A stretch of 36,686 nucleotides of DNA from the NCBI GenBank assembly GCA_945888595.1, contig CAMDAO010000012.1:1-36686 (forward strand). The letters are read 5' to 3'. Source of the stretch: Chryseobacterium gleum (lineage in GTDB: Bacteria > Bacteroidota > Bacteroidia > Flavobacteriales_D > Crocinitomicaceae). Below are positions 8,659-16,800 of the stretch, in pieces. The notes under the pieces were generated by a model that was not told the origin of the DNA, ran no database searches, and worked only from the letters and a program-made list of their open reading frames with translations. Both the position numbers and the translations under genes were made by a program. Numbering within the stretch: the first letter of the stretch is position 1; each line of letters opens with the position of its first letter.

Positions 8659-9657
8659 ATGGATAAACAAATTAAAATAGCAGTAATTGGCGGTGGTAGT
8701 TGGGCTTCAGCGTTAGTGAAAATATTGTGCAATAATGTTTCTTCTGTGAATTGGTGGATGAGAAACCAAGACGCTATTGATCATCTGATAGAATTTAAGC
8801 ACAATCCAAACTATTTACGTTCTGTTGAATTTGATTTATCCAAAATAAATATTAGCTCGGATTTAAAAGAGATTATTGGACCATCCGATATTGTTATTAT
8901 CGCCACTCCTTCTGCTTTCTTGGTAAGTATATTCGAAGACTTCCCGATGGAACTTTTCAAAGATAAAATTGTTTTTTCTGCAGTAAAAGGAATTATTCCC
9001 GAATATAACGCAATTCCCGCGAGATTCATCCATAAAACATTTGGTACTCCCTACGAAAATATTGGTATTATTTGTGGTCCTTGTCACGCGGAGGAAGTAG
9101 CTTTAGAAAGATTGTCTTATCTTACAATTGCCTGTCAAAGTGAAAAAAACGCACATATACTATCCAAGTTATTGGCATGCAGATACATTAAAACAACCGT
9201 TTCAGATGATTTATTTGGGACAGAATTCTCCGCAGTTCTTAAAAACATATACGCATTAGCTTCTGGAATTTATGCTGGTTTGGGATATGGAGATAATTTT
9301 CAAGCCGTTTTAATTTCAAATGCCATGCAAGAAATAGAGAATTTTATTGATGAAATTCATCCCATTCACCGAGATGTAAAATCAAGTGCTTATTTAGGCG
9401 ATTTATTAGTAACCGCTTATTCTAAATTTTCTAGAAATCGAACTTTTGGATTCATGATTGGAAAAGGCTATTCCGTGAAAACAGCACAACTGGAAATGGA
9501 AATGATTGCAGAAGGATATTATGCTACCAAATGTTTGATGGAAATTAATAAAAAGTTCCAAGTAGAACTTCCAATCGTTGAAGCCGTTTACAATATTTTG
9601 TATGAAAAGATCTCGCCTGTCATTGAAATGCGAATTTTAACAGACAAATTAAGTTAA
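8659..9657 (+). CDS. gpsA: NAD(P)-dependent glycerol-3-phosphate dehydrogenase
   Basis: 332 residues from the ATG at 8659 (an in-frame GTG at 8653 would add two residues), the normal length for GpsA, which reduces dihydroxyacetone phosphate to sn-glycerol-3-phosphate for phospholipid synthesis. The N-terminal Rossmann motif is present as IAVIGGGSWASALVK; most family members have GxGxWGTALA, so WAS is a mild variant. The VFSAVKGI segment carries a conserved Lys, ICGPCHAEEVA replaces the usual GPSFAEEVA, and FGTEFSAVLKNIYALASGI holds the catalytic Lys in the dimer-forming helical domain. It lies in a tight run downstream of the sensor kinase and 20 bases before the aspartate kinase gene. No own promoter is apparent in the few bases upstream, so it is probably transcribed with its neighbours. 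The family call is secure. Confidence 0.92.
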   Translation: MDKQIKIAVIGGGSWASALVKILCNNVSSVNWWMRNQDAIDHLIEFKHNPNYLRSVEFDLSKINISSDLKEIIGPSDIVIIATPSAFLVSIFEDFPMELFKDKIVFSAVKGIIPEYNAIPARFIHKTFGTPYENIGIICGPCHAEEVALERLSYLTIACQSEKNAHILSKLLACRYIKTTVSDDLFGTEFSAVLKNIYALASGIYAGLGYGDNFQAVLISNAMQEIENFIDEIHPIHRDVKSSAYLGDLLVTAYSKFSRNRTFGFMIGKGYSVKTAQLEMEMIAEGYYATKCLMEINKKFQVELPIVEAVYNILYEKISPVIEMRILTDKLS

Positions 9658-9677
9658 ATTGATTTAAAATTTGGGGG

Positions 9678-10949
9678 ATGAAAGTTTTTAAATTTGGGGG
9701 CGCATCTGTGAAAGACGCATTAGCGGTAAAAAATGTTTCTCGTATTCTTTCTTTATATAGCGGGGAAAAGAGAACAGTTATCATTTCGGCAATGGGCAAA
9801 ACCACCAACGAAATGGAAAAAATTGTTCAGGCATTGTGGGACAATAACAAGCACCTATTTCATCAAATTGTTGAGGAAAGATTACAATTTCACTTGAGTA
9901 TTTTAAATGATCTATTTACCGAAAAACATTTCGCTATTTATACGGAGGTAGAAAACATATTCGAAAATTTAAGAAATAAATACAATCTTCCTCATTCTGA
10001 AAATTTTGATTTCGAATACGATCAAATTGTTTCTCTGGGAGAGGTTTTATCTACCCTGATTGTCAATGCATTTCTGCAAGAGGAGGGTCATTCTGTTGCC
10101 TGGGCTGATTGCCGAAAGTTGATCAGAACAGATAATTTATACCGCGAAGGAAATGTAGATTGGGCAACCACTGAAAATTTAATTAAAACTAAATTCATTC
10201 CTGTTTTTAAAGAAGTAGATATTCAAATAACGCAAGGTTTTATTGGTCATACATCTGAAGGATTCACCACCACATTGGGCCGAGAGGGTTCTGATTATAC
10301 CGCTGGAATTTTTGCTTATTGCTGCAATGCAGAAAGTGTAACGATTTGGAAAGATGTTCCAGGAATGTTAAATGCCGATCCAAAATGGTTTGATAATACC
10401 GTAAAATTAGAAAGTATTTCATTCAAAGAAGCAATAGAATTATCCTATTATGGAGCCACTGTTATTCATCCAAAAACAATAAAACCTTTACAAAACAAGG
10501 GGATTCCATTGTATGTAAAATCGTTTATTGACCCACATGCTGAAGGAACAGTCATCCAAGAATCAATGGAAAATGATCATTTGGTCCCTTCCTTTATTTT
10601 TAAAATGAATCAATTGTATTTGCATCTAACTCCAAAAGATTTCTCTTTCATCGTTGAAGAAAATTTAAGTGATATTTTTAGTCGTTTAGCTTCTGTGAAT
10701 GCAAAAATTAACTTAATGCAAAACTCAGCATTATCCTTTGCTATCGCTTTAGATCAGGATAAAATTGATTTGGAGAAAATCTTAAATTTATTCAACGAAT
10801 CCTACAATGTAAGATACAATGAAGGCTTAGAATTGGTAACTATTCGCCATCATGACCAAGCCACAATTGATAGAGTAACGGAAGGAAAAGAAATTTTAGT
10901 AGAACAAAAAACGAAACAAACGGCGCGTTTTCTATTGAAAGATGTTTGA
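9678..10949 (+). CDS. lysC: Aspartate kinase (monofunctional)
   Basis: 423 residues; phosphorylates L-aspartate at the head of the lysine/threonine/methionine pathway. KFGGASVKD at residues 4-12 is the amino-acid kinase signature with the catalytic Lys. QIVSLGEVLSTLIVNAFL corresponds to the conserved S-x-G-E segment that contacts aspartate. GFIGHTSEGFTTTLGREGSDYTA is the nucleotide/aspartate-binding block. WKDVPGMLNADPKWF matches the V-W-T-D-V-D-G-I/M-x-T-A-D-P motif, with Lys in place of Thr. HPKTIKPLQ closes the kinase domain. The C-terminal 120 residues fit an ACT-like regulatory region that appears short and divergent, so feedback control by lysine or threonine may be reduced. No homoserine dehydrogenase domain is fused. 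It sits 20 bases after gpsA and 5 bases before a small ORF. The symbol follows the usual name for monofunctional enzymes; the isozyme type is not certain. Confidence 0.9.
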   Translation: MKVFKFGGASVKDALAVKNVSRILSLYSGEKRTVIISAMGKTTNEMEKIVQALWDNNKHLFHQIVEERLQFHLSILNDLFTEKHFAIYTEVENIFENLRNKYNLPHSENFDFEYDQIVSLGEVLSTLIVNAFLQEEGHSVAWADCRKLIRTDNLYREGNVDWATTENLIKTKFIPVFKEVDIQITQGFIGHTSEGFTTTLGREGSDYTAGIFAYCCNAESVTIWKDVPGMLNADPKWFDNTVKLESISFKEAIELSYYGATVIHPKTIKPLQNKGIPLYVKSFIDPHAEGTVIQESMENDHLVPSFIFKMNQLYLHLTPKDFSFIVEENLSDIFSRLASVNAKINLMQNSALSFAIALDQDKIDLEKILNLFNESYNVRYNEGLELVTIRHHDQATIDRVTEGKEILVEQKTKQTARFLLKDV

Positions 10950-10954
10950 ATTAG

Positions 10955-11107
10955 ATGCGAGAAGGAAAAATATTTTCAGAGTTTCATATCACTGCATATT
11001 GCTATGTAAGTTGGGCGCTTGCTATTCCTGAAATGTTTATAGATTTAGGAATGCCATTTGAAAATGAATTTAAAATTGCAAATACACTTAATCAGCCAAG
11101 TAAATGA
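10955..11107 (+). CDS. 50-codon ORF overlapping the pyrophosphohydrolase gene (ATGA)
   Basis: Unrecognised small ORF. It begins 5 bases after the aspartate kinase stop and ends in a TGA that overlaps the next ATG (ATGA). The peptide starts MREGKIFSEFHITAYCYV, contains SWALAIPEMFIDLGMPF and ends in NQPSK. The aromatic, moderately hydrophobic middle (about residues 12-35) could be a buried helix or a weak membrane segment. It fills the space between lysC and the nuclease-helicase pair almost exactly, so it may be a third small component of that cassette, or a remnant of a gene broken when the cassette arrived. It does not look like the C terminus of fructose-bisphosphatase, a neighbour I considered for lysC. 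No function is claimed. Confidence 0.4.
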   Translation: MREGKIFSEFHITAYCYVSWALAIPEMFIDLGMPFENEFKIANTLNQPSK

Positions 11108-11433
11108 GTGAAATAAAAAATATTACCGAAGCACTCTTATCATTTAGGAATGAGCGTGAATGGGAACAATTTCATAATCCAAAAGATTTATCCATTGCTT
11201 TAAGTATTGAAGCAAATGAATTATTGGAATTATTTCTTTGGAAAAAACCTGAAGAAGCTAATATTGAAAAAGTGAAAGAAGAATTGGCAGACGTTTTTGC
11301 TTATGCTTTTTTAATCGCTGAAAAATATAATCTTAATGTTAAGGAAATTGTGCTTGACAAAATCAAGAAGAATGCCGAAAAATACCCTATAGATAAAGCA
11401 AAAGGGAAATCCGATAAATACGATCAATTATAG
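11104..11433 (+). CDS. MazG-like nucleotide pyrophosphohydrolase (RS21-C6/dCTPase type)
   Basis: 109-residue all-alpha NTP pyrophosphohydrolase of the MazG/RS21-C6 group, which hydrolyses (d)NTPs to the monophosphate and pyrophosphate. The metal-binding signature is clear: SIEANELLELF (the E-A-x-E-L of helix 2) and EELADVFAYAFLIAEKYN (the E-E-L-x-D-V of helix 3), spaced as in RS21-C6/DCTPP1, including the aromatic-rich WKKPEE loop between the helices. The C-terminal KKNAEKYPIDKAKGKSDKY is the conserved N-x-x-K-Y-P-x-x-x-x-x-G tail of the family. Its stop is directly followed, with no spacer, by the ATG of the three-part nuclease/helicase gene, and its start overlaps an upstream small ORF, so it is almost certainly coexpressed with the helicase. 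Inference: it may alter or deplete the nucleotide pool when the partner is active. The specific nucleotide is unknown. Confidence 0.88.
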   Translation: MSEIKNITEALLSFRNEREWEQFHNPKDLSIALSIEANELLELFLWKKPEEANIEKVKEELADVFAYAFLIAEKYNLNVKEIVLDKIKKNAEKYPIDKAKGKSDKYDQL

Positions 11434-13620
11434 ATGAAGAAATTTTCTATAAGTCATTATAATTTTGATACTGAATTAGAACAACAAATCATTCTCAATC
11501 ATCGAGATTCTCTTTCGTGGCCTTTGGTTTATTTTCTTAATGATGACCTTTCAAAAGACGCCTATGTCGGCGAAACAACCGATGTTTTGAGTCGAATGAA
11601 AGCACATTCAAAAACAGAACGAAAAAATAAATTAGCTTCTGTTAATTTAATCTTAAGCGACTATTTCAACAAATCAGCTACATTGGATTTGGAAGCAAAT
11701 TTAATAAGATATATAGCTGCTGATGGACAATATACATTACAAAATGGCAATTTAGGAATTGCCAATCATCGCTATTTTCAGCAAAAAGAAGTTTATTGGG
11801 AGTTATTTAAAGACATTTGGGATGATTTAAAGTCAATGGGAATTGCCAGACATTCTTTAGAGCACATTAACAATTCCGATTTATTTAAATATTCACCTTA
11901 CAAATCGCTTTCTAAAGAACAGATTAATAGTTTAAAGCTTATTTTAACCTGTCTTTTAGATGACTCTGCAAAAGTAAGTTTAATTCAAGGTGGAGCAGGA
12001 ACGGGAAAATCTATACTTGCAATTTTTCTTTTCAAATTATTAAAAACGAATTTAGATAATTTCAATTATTCTGATTTTGAAGAAGAGGACGATGAATTAT
12101 TCAAATTGCTTAAAAAAGTAAAAGAACATTATGGTGATTTAACAATGGCATTGGTGATTCCAATGGCATCTTTTAGAAAAACCATTTCCAAAGTGTTCAA
12201 AAATATTCAAGGATTATCTCCTAATATGGTAATAGGTCCTTCTCAATTATCAAAACAAAAATATGATTTGGTTATTGTTGATGAAGGTCATCGATTAAGA
12301 AGACGCGTTAATCTTGGGCCATATTTCAAGCCATTTGATGATACTTGTACACTTTTTGGTTTAGATAAAATGTCAGCTTCTGAATTAGATTGGTTATTAA
12401 TTCAAGCGAAAAAATCATTGATATTTTATGATAGACATCAATCTATTAAACCATCTGATGTCCTTCGTGAAAGATTTATTCAATTAGAAGATGACGCATC
12501 AACAAGGATTGAAACATTAAAAACCCAATTTAGAAGTCGCGGAGGGAATGACTATGTTAAGTTTATTCATGAAGTATTATCGGATGATACAAAATTGAAA
12601 GACAAATTCCAATCAATTGATTATGAATGTTTTTTATTTGACGATATTCAAAATATGGTGGATGAAATTCATAAAAAAGAAAGTTCAGATGGTTTATCCA
12701 GAATTGTAGCAGGTTATGCTTGGGAATGGTTATCCAATAAAAATAAGGATGCTTATGATATTGAAATAGGTAATTCAAAATTAAGATGGAACAGTGTCGC
12801 TGTAGATTGGGTAAATTCTAAAAATTCGGTTAATGAAGTTGGCTGCATTCATACTACGCAAGGTTATGATTTAAATTATGTGGGGGTTATAATTGGTCCT
12901 GAATTAGATTATGATTTTGAAAATAAAACGTTAATTATCCATAAAGATAGATATAAAGACAAAGCAGGAAAAAATACAATTTCAGATATTTTAATACTAA
13001 AAGACTACATATTAAACATATACAAAACAATCTTATTGAGAGGAATCAAAGGTGCCTTTATATATGCTTGTAATGATAATTTAAGAAAATATTTAAAGGA
13101 ATTTTTACCTACTAAAGATGAGAATAAGCAAATTAAAGATTTACAATTATTAAATGAACCAACTGAATTTACAATCCCATTTTATGATTTAGAAATTGCT
13201 GCCGGTTTATTTTCAGAGCATCAGCAAGTAAATGAACTCAAATATTTAGATTTAGGAAAAACGTTAACGAATCATGAAAACTATTTTGCTTGCAAAGTAC
13301 TAGGGGAATCAATGAATAAAATCATTCCGAATAATTCAATTTGTCTATTTGAAAAATATTCAATAGGCTCAAGAAATGGCCTAATTACTTTAGTCGAAAT
13401 GACGGATTATATGGATGCTGATTTTGGTTCAAACTACACGATTAAAGAATATAGTAGTAAAAAAACTACGTCAGAAGATGGTTGGCAACACCAAGAAATA
13501 TCGCTTCTTTCAAAATCGAATTTACCTTATGATACTATTGTTTTAAGAGATGAAGAAACTATTGGGTTAAAAGTGATTGGAATTTTTGTCAAAGTTCTCG
13601 TTAAATCTGATTCCCAATGA
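11434..13620 (+). CDS. GIY-YIG nuclease / DUF2075 helicase / S24 LexA-like fusion protein
   Basis: 728 residues with three modules. Residues about 30-110 resemble a GIY-YIG nuclease: VYFL and YVG (Tyr33, Tyr44) stand for GIY and YIG, followed by Arg54 and His58 in SRMKAH and Glu87 in LEANLIRY, with an Asn in LQNGN. Residues about 150-560 are a DUF2075 (Schlafen-type) superfamily 1 helicase: Walker A GGAGTGKS at 186-193, Walker B VIVDEGHR with Asp283-Glu284, TQFRSRGG, and CIHTTQGYDLNYVGVIIG as motif V-like. The C terminus is S24/LexA-like: Ser626 in LGESMNKIIP, Lys671 in YTIKEY, and IAAGLF with an Ala590-Gly591 pair upstream. The Ala-Gly to Ser distance (36) and Ser to Lys distance (45) fit LexA/CI self-cleaving proteins. 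It abuts the pyrophosphohydrolase gene with no gap. Role inferred: regulated nucleic-acid cleavage, possibly in phage defence or DNA stress. Domain calls are by eye. Confidence 0.85.
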   Translation: MKKFSISHYNFDTELEQQIILNHRDSLSWPLVYFLNDDLSKDAYVGETTDVLSRMKAHSKTERKNKLASVNLILSDYFNKSATLDLEANLIRYIAADGQYTLQNGNLGIANHRYFQQKEVYWELFKDIWDDLKSMGIARHSLEHINNSDLFKYSPYKSLSKEQINSLKLILTCLLDDSAKVSLIQGGAGTGKSILAIFLFKLLKTNLDNFNYSDFEEEDDELFKLLKKVKEHYGDLTMALVIPMASFRKTISKVFKNIQGLSPNMVIGPSQLSKQKYDLVIVDEGHRLRRRVNLGPYFKPFDDTCTLFGLDKMSASELDWLLIQAKKSLIFYDRHQSIKPSDVLRERFIQLEDDASTRIETLKTQFRSRGGNDYVKFIHEVLSDDTKLKDKFQSIDYECFLFDDIQNMVDEIHKKESSDGLSRIVAGYAWEWLSNKNKDAYDIEIGNSKLRWNSVAVDWVNSKNSVNEVGCIHTTQGYDLNYVGVIIGPELDYDFENKTLIIHKDRYKDKAGKNTISDILILKDYILNIYKTILLRGIKGAFIYACNDNLRKYLKEFLPTKDENKQIKDLQLLNEPTEFTIPFYDLEIAAGLFSEHQQVNELKYLDLGKTLTNHENYFACKVLGESMNKIIPNNSICLFEKYSIGSRNGLITLVEMTDYMDADFGSNYTIKEYSSKKTTSEDGWQHQEISLLSKSNLPYDTIVLRDEETIGLKVIGIFVKVLVKSDSQ

Positions 13621-13872
13621 AAATGTGAAATATGTGATTTAGTAATTCATGTTTTCAAGTTCAAAGAGTGGTATTATCTGTAAATAAAAGGGCAAAGACA
13701 TCTCACAAGAACTAAAATCCGTCTTTCAGTTAAATCTCAGAATTTAAACTCTGAAGCGTTCAAAATTATAGTAGGGGTTTCTTTTATTTAAAGACTTTGA
13801 GTTAACCATACTAAAATCTTGCGGTCTAATGTCTTTTTCTTATCTTTGCACCCTGAAAAATTCAACATCAAA
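13621..13872 (+). promoter_or_regulatory. ileS leader and promoter (TTG-N19-TATCTTTG)
   Basis: A Bacteroidota sigma-A promoter is readable: TTG at 13819-13821, a 19-base spacer and TATCTTTG at 13841-13848, matching TTG-N17-23-TAnnTTTG. The -7 box ends 24 bases before the ATG at 13873. This placement rules out the longer in-frame ileS reading from TTG 13819, which lies inside the promoter. Further upstream, an imperfect hairpin is possible around 13735-13762 (TCAGA/TCTGA arms with an AT-rich loop), but it lacks a T-run and is probably not significant. No T-box elements were seen. Confidence 0.72.
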
Positions 13873-16800
13873 ATGAGTCAAAAATACCAAGAATACAAGG
13901 GATTAAATTTACCAAATGTTGCGCAAGCTGTGCTGGAAAAATGGAAAAACGAAAATGTTTTCGAAAAGTCCATTTCTACTCGTGACGAAAACAAACCTTT
14001 TGTGTTTTTTGAAGGACCGCCGTCCGCAAACGGTCTGCCTGGTATTCATCACGTGATGGCACGTTCAATCAAAGATATTTTCTGTCGCTACCAAACTTTA
14101 CAAGGTTTTCAGGTAAAACGAAAAGCAGGTTGGGACACCCATGGTTTACCAATTGAATTAGGCGTTGAAAAAGAATTAGGAATTACAAAAGAAGACATTG
14201 GCACAAAGATTTCTGTAGAAGAGTATAACAAAGCATGCAAGGAAACCGTCATGCGATACACAGATATTTGGAATGATTTAACCGTGAAAATGGGCTACTG
14301 GGTGGATATGGAAAATCCATACATTACCTACGAACCAAAATACATGGAAACCGTTTGGTGGCTTTTAGGGCAATTATACGAGAAAAAATTAATTTACAAA
14401 GGATATACAATTCAACCTTATTCGCCTAAGGCTGGAACAGGTTTGTCTTCGCATGAGATTAATCAGCCTGGCTGTTATCGAGATGTTTCGGACACAAGTG
14501 TGGTAGCGCAATTTAAAATGGTGGATGGGGAAAAATCGCCGTTCGGCGATATCGTCGGGAACGCGGGAACGCCGCATGACGTAGGGATAGGGCATGCCCT
14601 ATCCCTACGTCATGCCAAAAATGCGACGCATTTCCTGGCATGGACAACAACCCCATGGACCTTGTCATCCAACACCGCCTTATGTGTTGGGCCAAAAATC
14701 GAATATGTATTAGTGAAATCTTTCAATAAATACACATTCGAACCAATCAACGTTATCCTTGCGAAAAATTTGGTGGGACACCAATTTGCTGGCAAAGGAT
14801 TTAAAGTTGTTGCGACAGAAACAGAATTAGCAGCCTACAAAAAAGAAGACAAAGAAATACCTTATTTCATCGCTGGTGAATGTTTAGGTTCCGAATTAAT
14901 CGGTATCAAATATGAACAACTTTTACCTTATTGTCTGCCCGATGAAAATCCAGAACAGGCGTTCAGAGTTATAGGCGGAGATTTTGTTACCACTTCTGAC
15001 GGAACTGGAATCGTGCATATTGCTCCTACTTTTGGGGCAGACGATGCGCGTGTTGCTGCAGATGCTGGCGTTCCATCTATGTTGGTAAAAGACGATAAAG
15101 GAAATCTGGTTCCCTTAGTCGATTTACAAGGAAAGTTCAGACCAGAAATGCAAGAATTTGCTGGACTGTATGTCAAAAATGAATACTACAAGGATGGTGA
15201 AGCGCCTGAACGTTCAGCAGATGTTCAAATTGCCATTAAACTAAAGGAAGAAAATAAAGCATTTAACGTAGCAAAATACGAACACAGTTATCCGCATTGT
15301 TGGAGAACAGACAAACCAATTTTATATTATCCATTAGATTCTTGGTTCATCAAAGCAACTGCTGCGAAGGACAGAATGATGGAATTAAATAAAACAATCA
15401 ACTGGAAACCAGAATCTACAGGAACTGGTCGTTTTGGAAAATGGCTGGAAAATTTAAATGATTGGAATCTTTCCCGTTCTCGTTACTGGGGAATTCCAAT
15501 TCCAATTTGGTCGACAGCTGAAGGAGATGAAAGAATCATAATTTCATCGGTTGAACAGTTAAAAAATGAATGCGATAAATCGATTGAAGCTGGGTTGATG
15601 AAAGTAAATCCATTGGCTGAATTTGTTATTGGAGACATGTCGGATGCGAATTATGCTAAAATTGATCTCCATAAAAATTATGTGGATACCATCATTTTAG
15701 TTTCCGCTTCAGGGCAACCGATGAACCGTGAGTCAGACTTAATTGATGTTTGGTTCGATTCTGGCTCTATGCCTTATGCTCAATGGCATTATCCATTTGA
15801 AAACAAAGAATTAATAGATGGTAATAAAGCATTCCCTGGTGATTTTATCGCCGAAGGAGTCGATCAAACACGTGGATGGTTTTACACGCTGCACGCAATA
15901 TCAACGATGGTTTTTGACAAGGTAGCGTATAAAAACGTTATTTCAAACGGCTTGGTTCTAGACAAAAATGGACAAAAAATGTCTAAACGTTTAGGAAATA
16001 CGATTGAGCCATTCGAATGTTTAAAGCAATATGGTCCTGATGCTGCGCGCTGGTATATGATTACAAATGCGCAACCGTGGGATAATTTAAAATTTGATTT
16101 AGAAGGAATTACAGAAGTACAACGAAAATTCTTCGGAACGTTATACAATACTTATTCATTCTTCACGCTGTATGCAAACATTGATGGTTTCAATTATTCT
16201 GAGCCAGACGTTAAATTAGAAGAAAGACCAGAAATTGACCGTTGGGTATTATCACAATTGCATTCATTGATTCAAAATGTAGAGGAAGCATATGAAACCT
16301 ACGAACCAACAAAGGCAGGACGTTTAATCCAAGAATTTGTAAGCGATCAATTATCGAACTGGTATGTTCGTTTATGCCGAAGACGTTTTTGGAAAAGCGA
16401 TGATTCGCAAGATAAATTATCTGCCTATCAAACTCTTTATAGTTGTTTAGAAACAGTGGCGATTTTAGGCTCCCCAATTGCCCCCTTCTTTATGGATCAA
16501 TTGTTTAGTGATTTGAACGCAGTAACGAAAAAACACACGGAGGTTTCTGTTCACTTAGCAAAATTTCCGAAAGTGAATAGTGCCCTTATCGATACTGAAT
16601 TAGAGACGCAAATGGAAATTGCACAACGAGTTTCATCCATGGTTTTGGGTATCCGAAAGAAAGAAAGAATTCGTGTTAGACAGCCTTTGCAAACGATTAT
16701 GGTTCCCACGTTAAGTCAAGTTTTCTCTGATAATATCATGCATGTAAAAGACCTGATTCTTTCAGAAGTGAATGTCAAAGAATTGACGCTGTTGGAGGAA

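Noticed and set aside
13735-13762. Possible hairpin or T-box-like structure upstream of ileS
   Set aside because: Short AT-rich arms, located upstream of the promoter, and no T-box sequence; not part of the mRNA leader.
13819-13872. Longer ileS N terminus from TTG at 13819
   Set aside because: These 54 bases contain the TTG/TATCTTTG promoter, and the added residues do not resemble IleRS; the ATG at 13873 is used.
14389-14795. Minus-strand open frames across the ileS palindrome
   Set aside because: They arise because the palindrome reads alike on both strands and the opposite strand is open by composition; no family resemblance, no start context.
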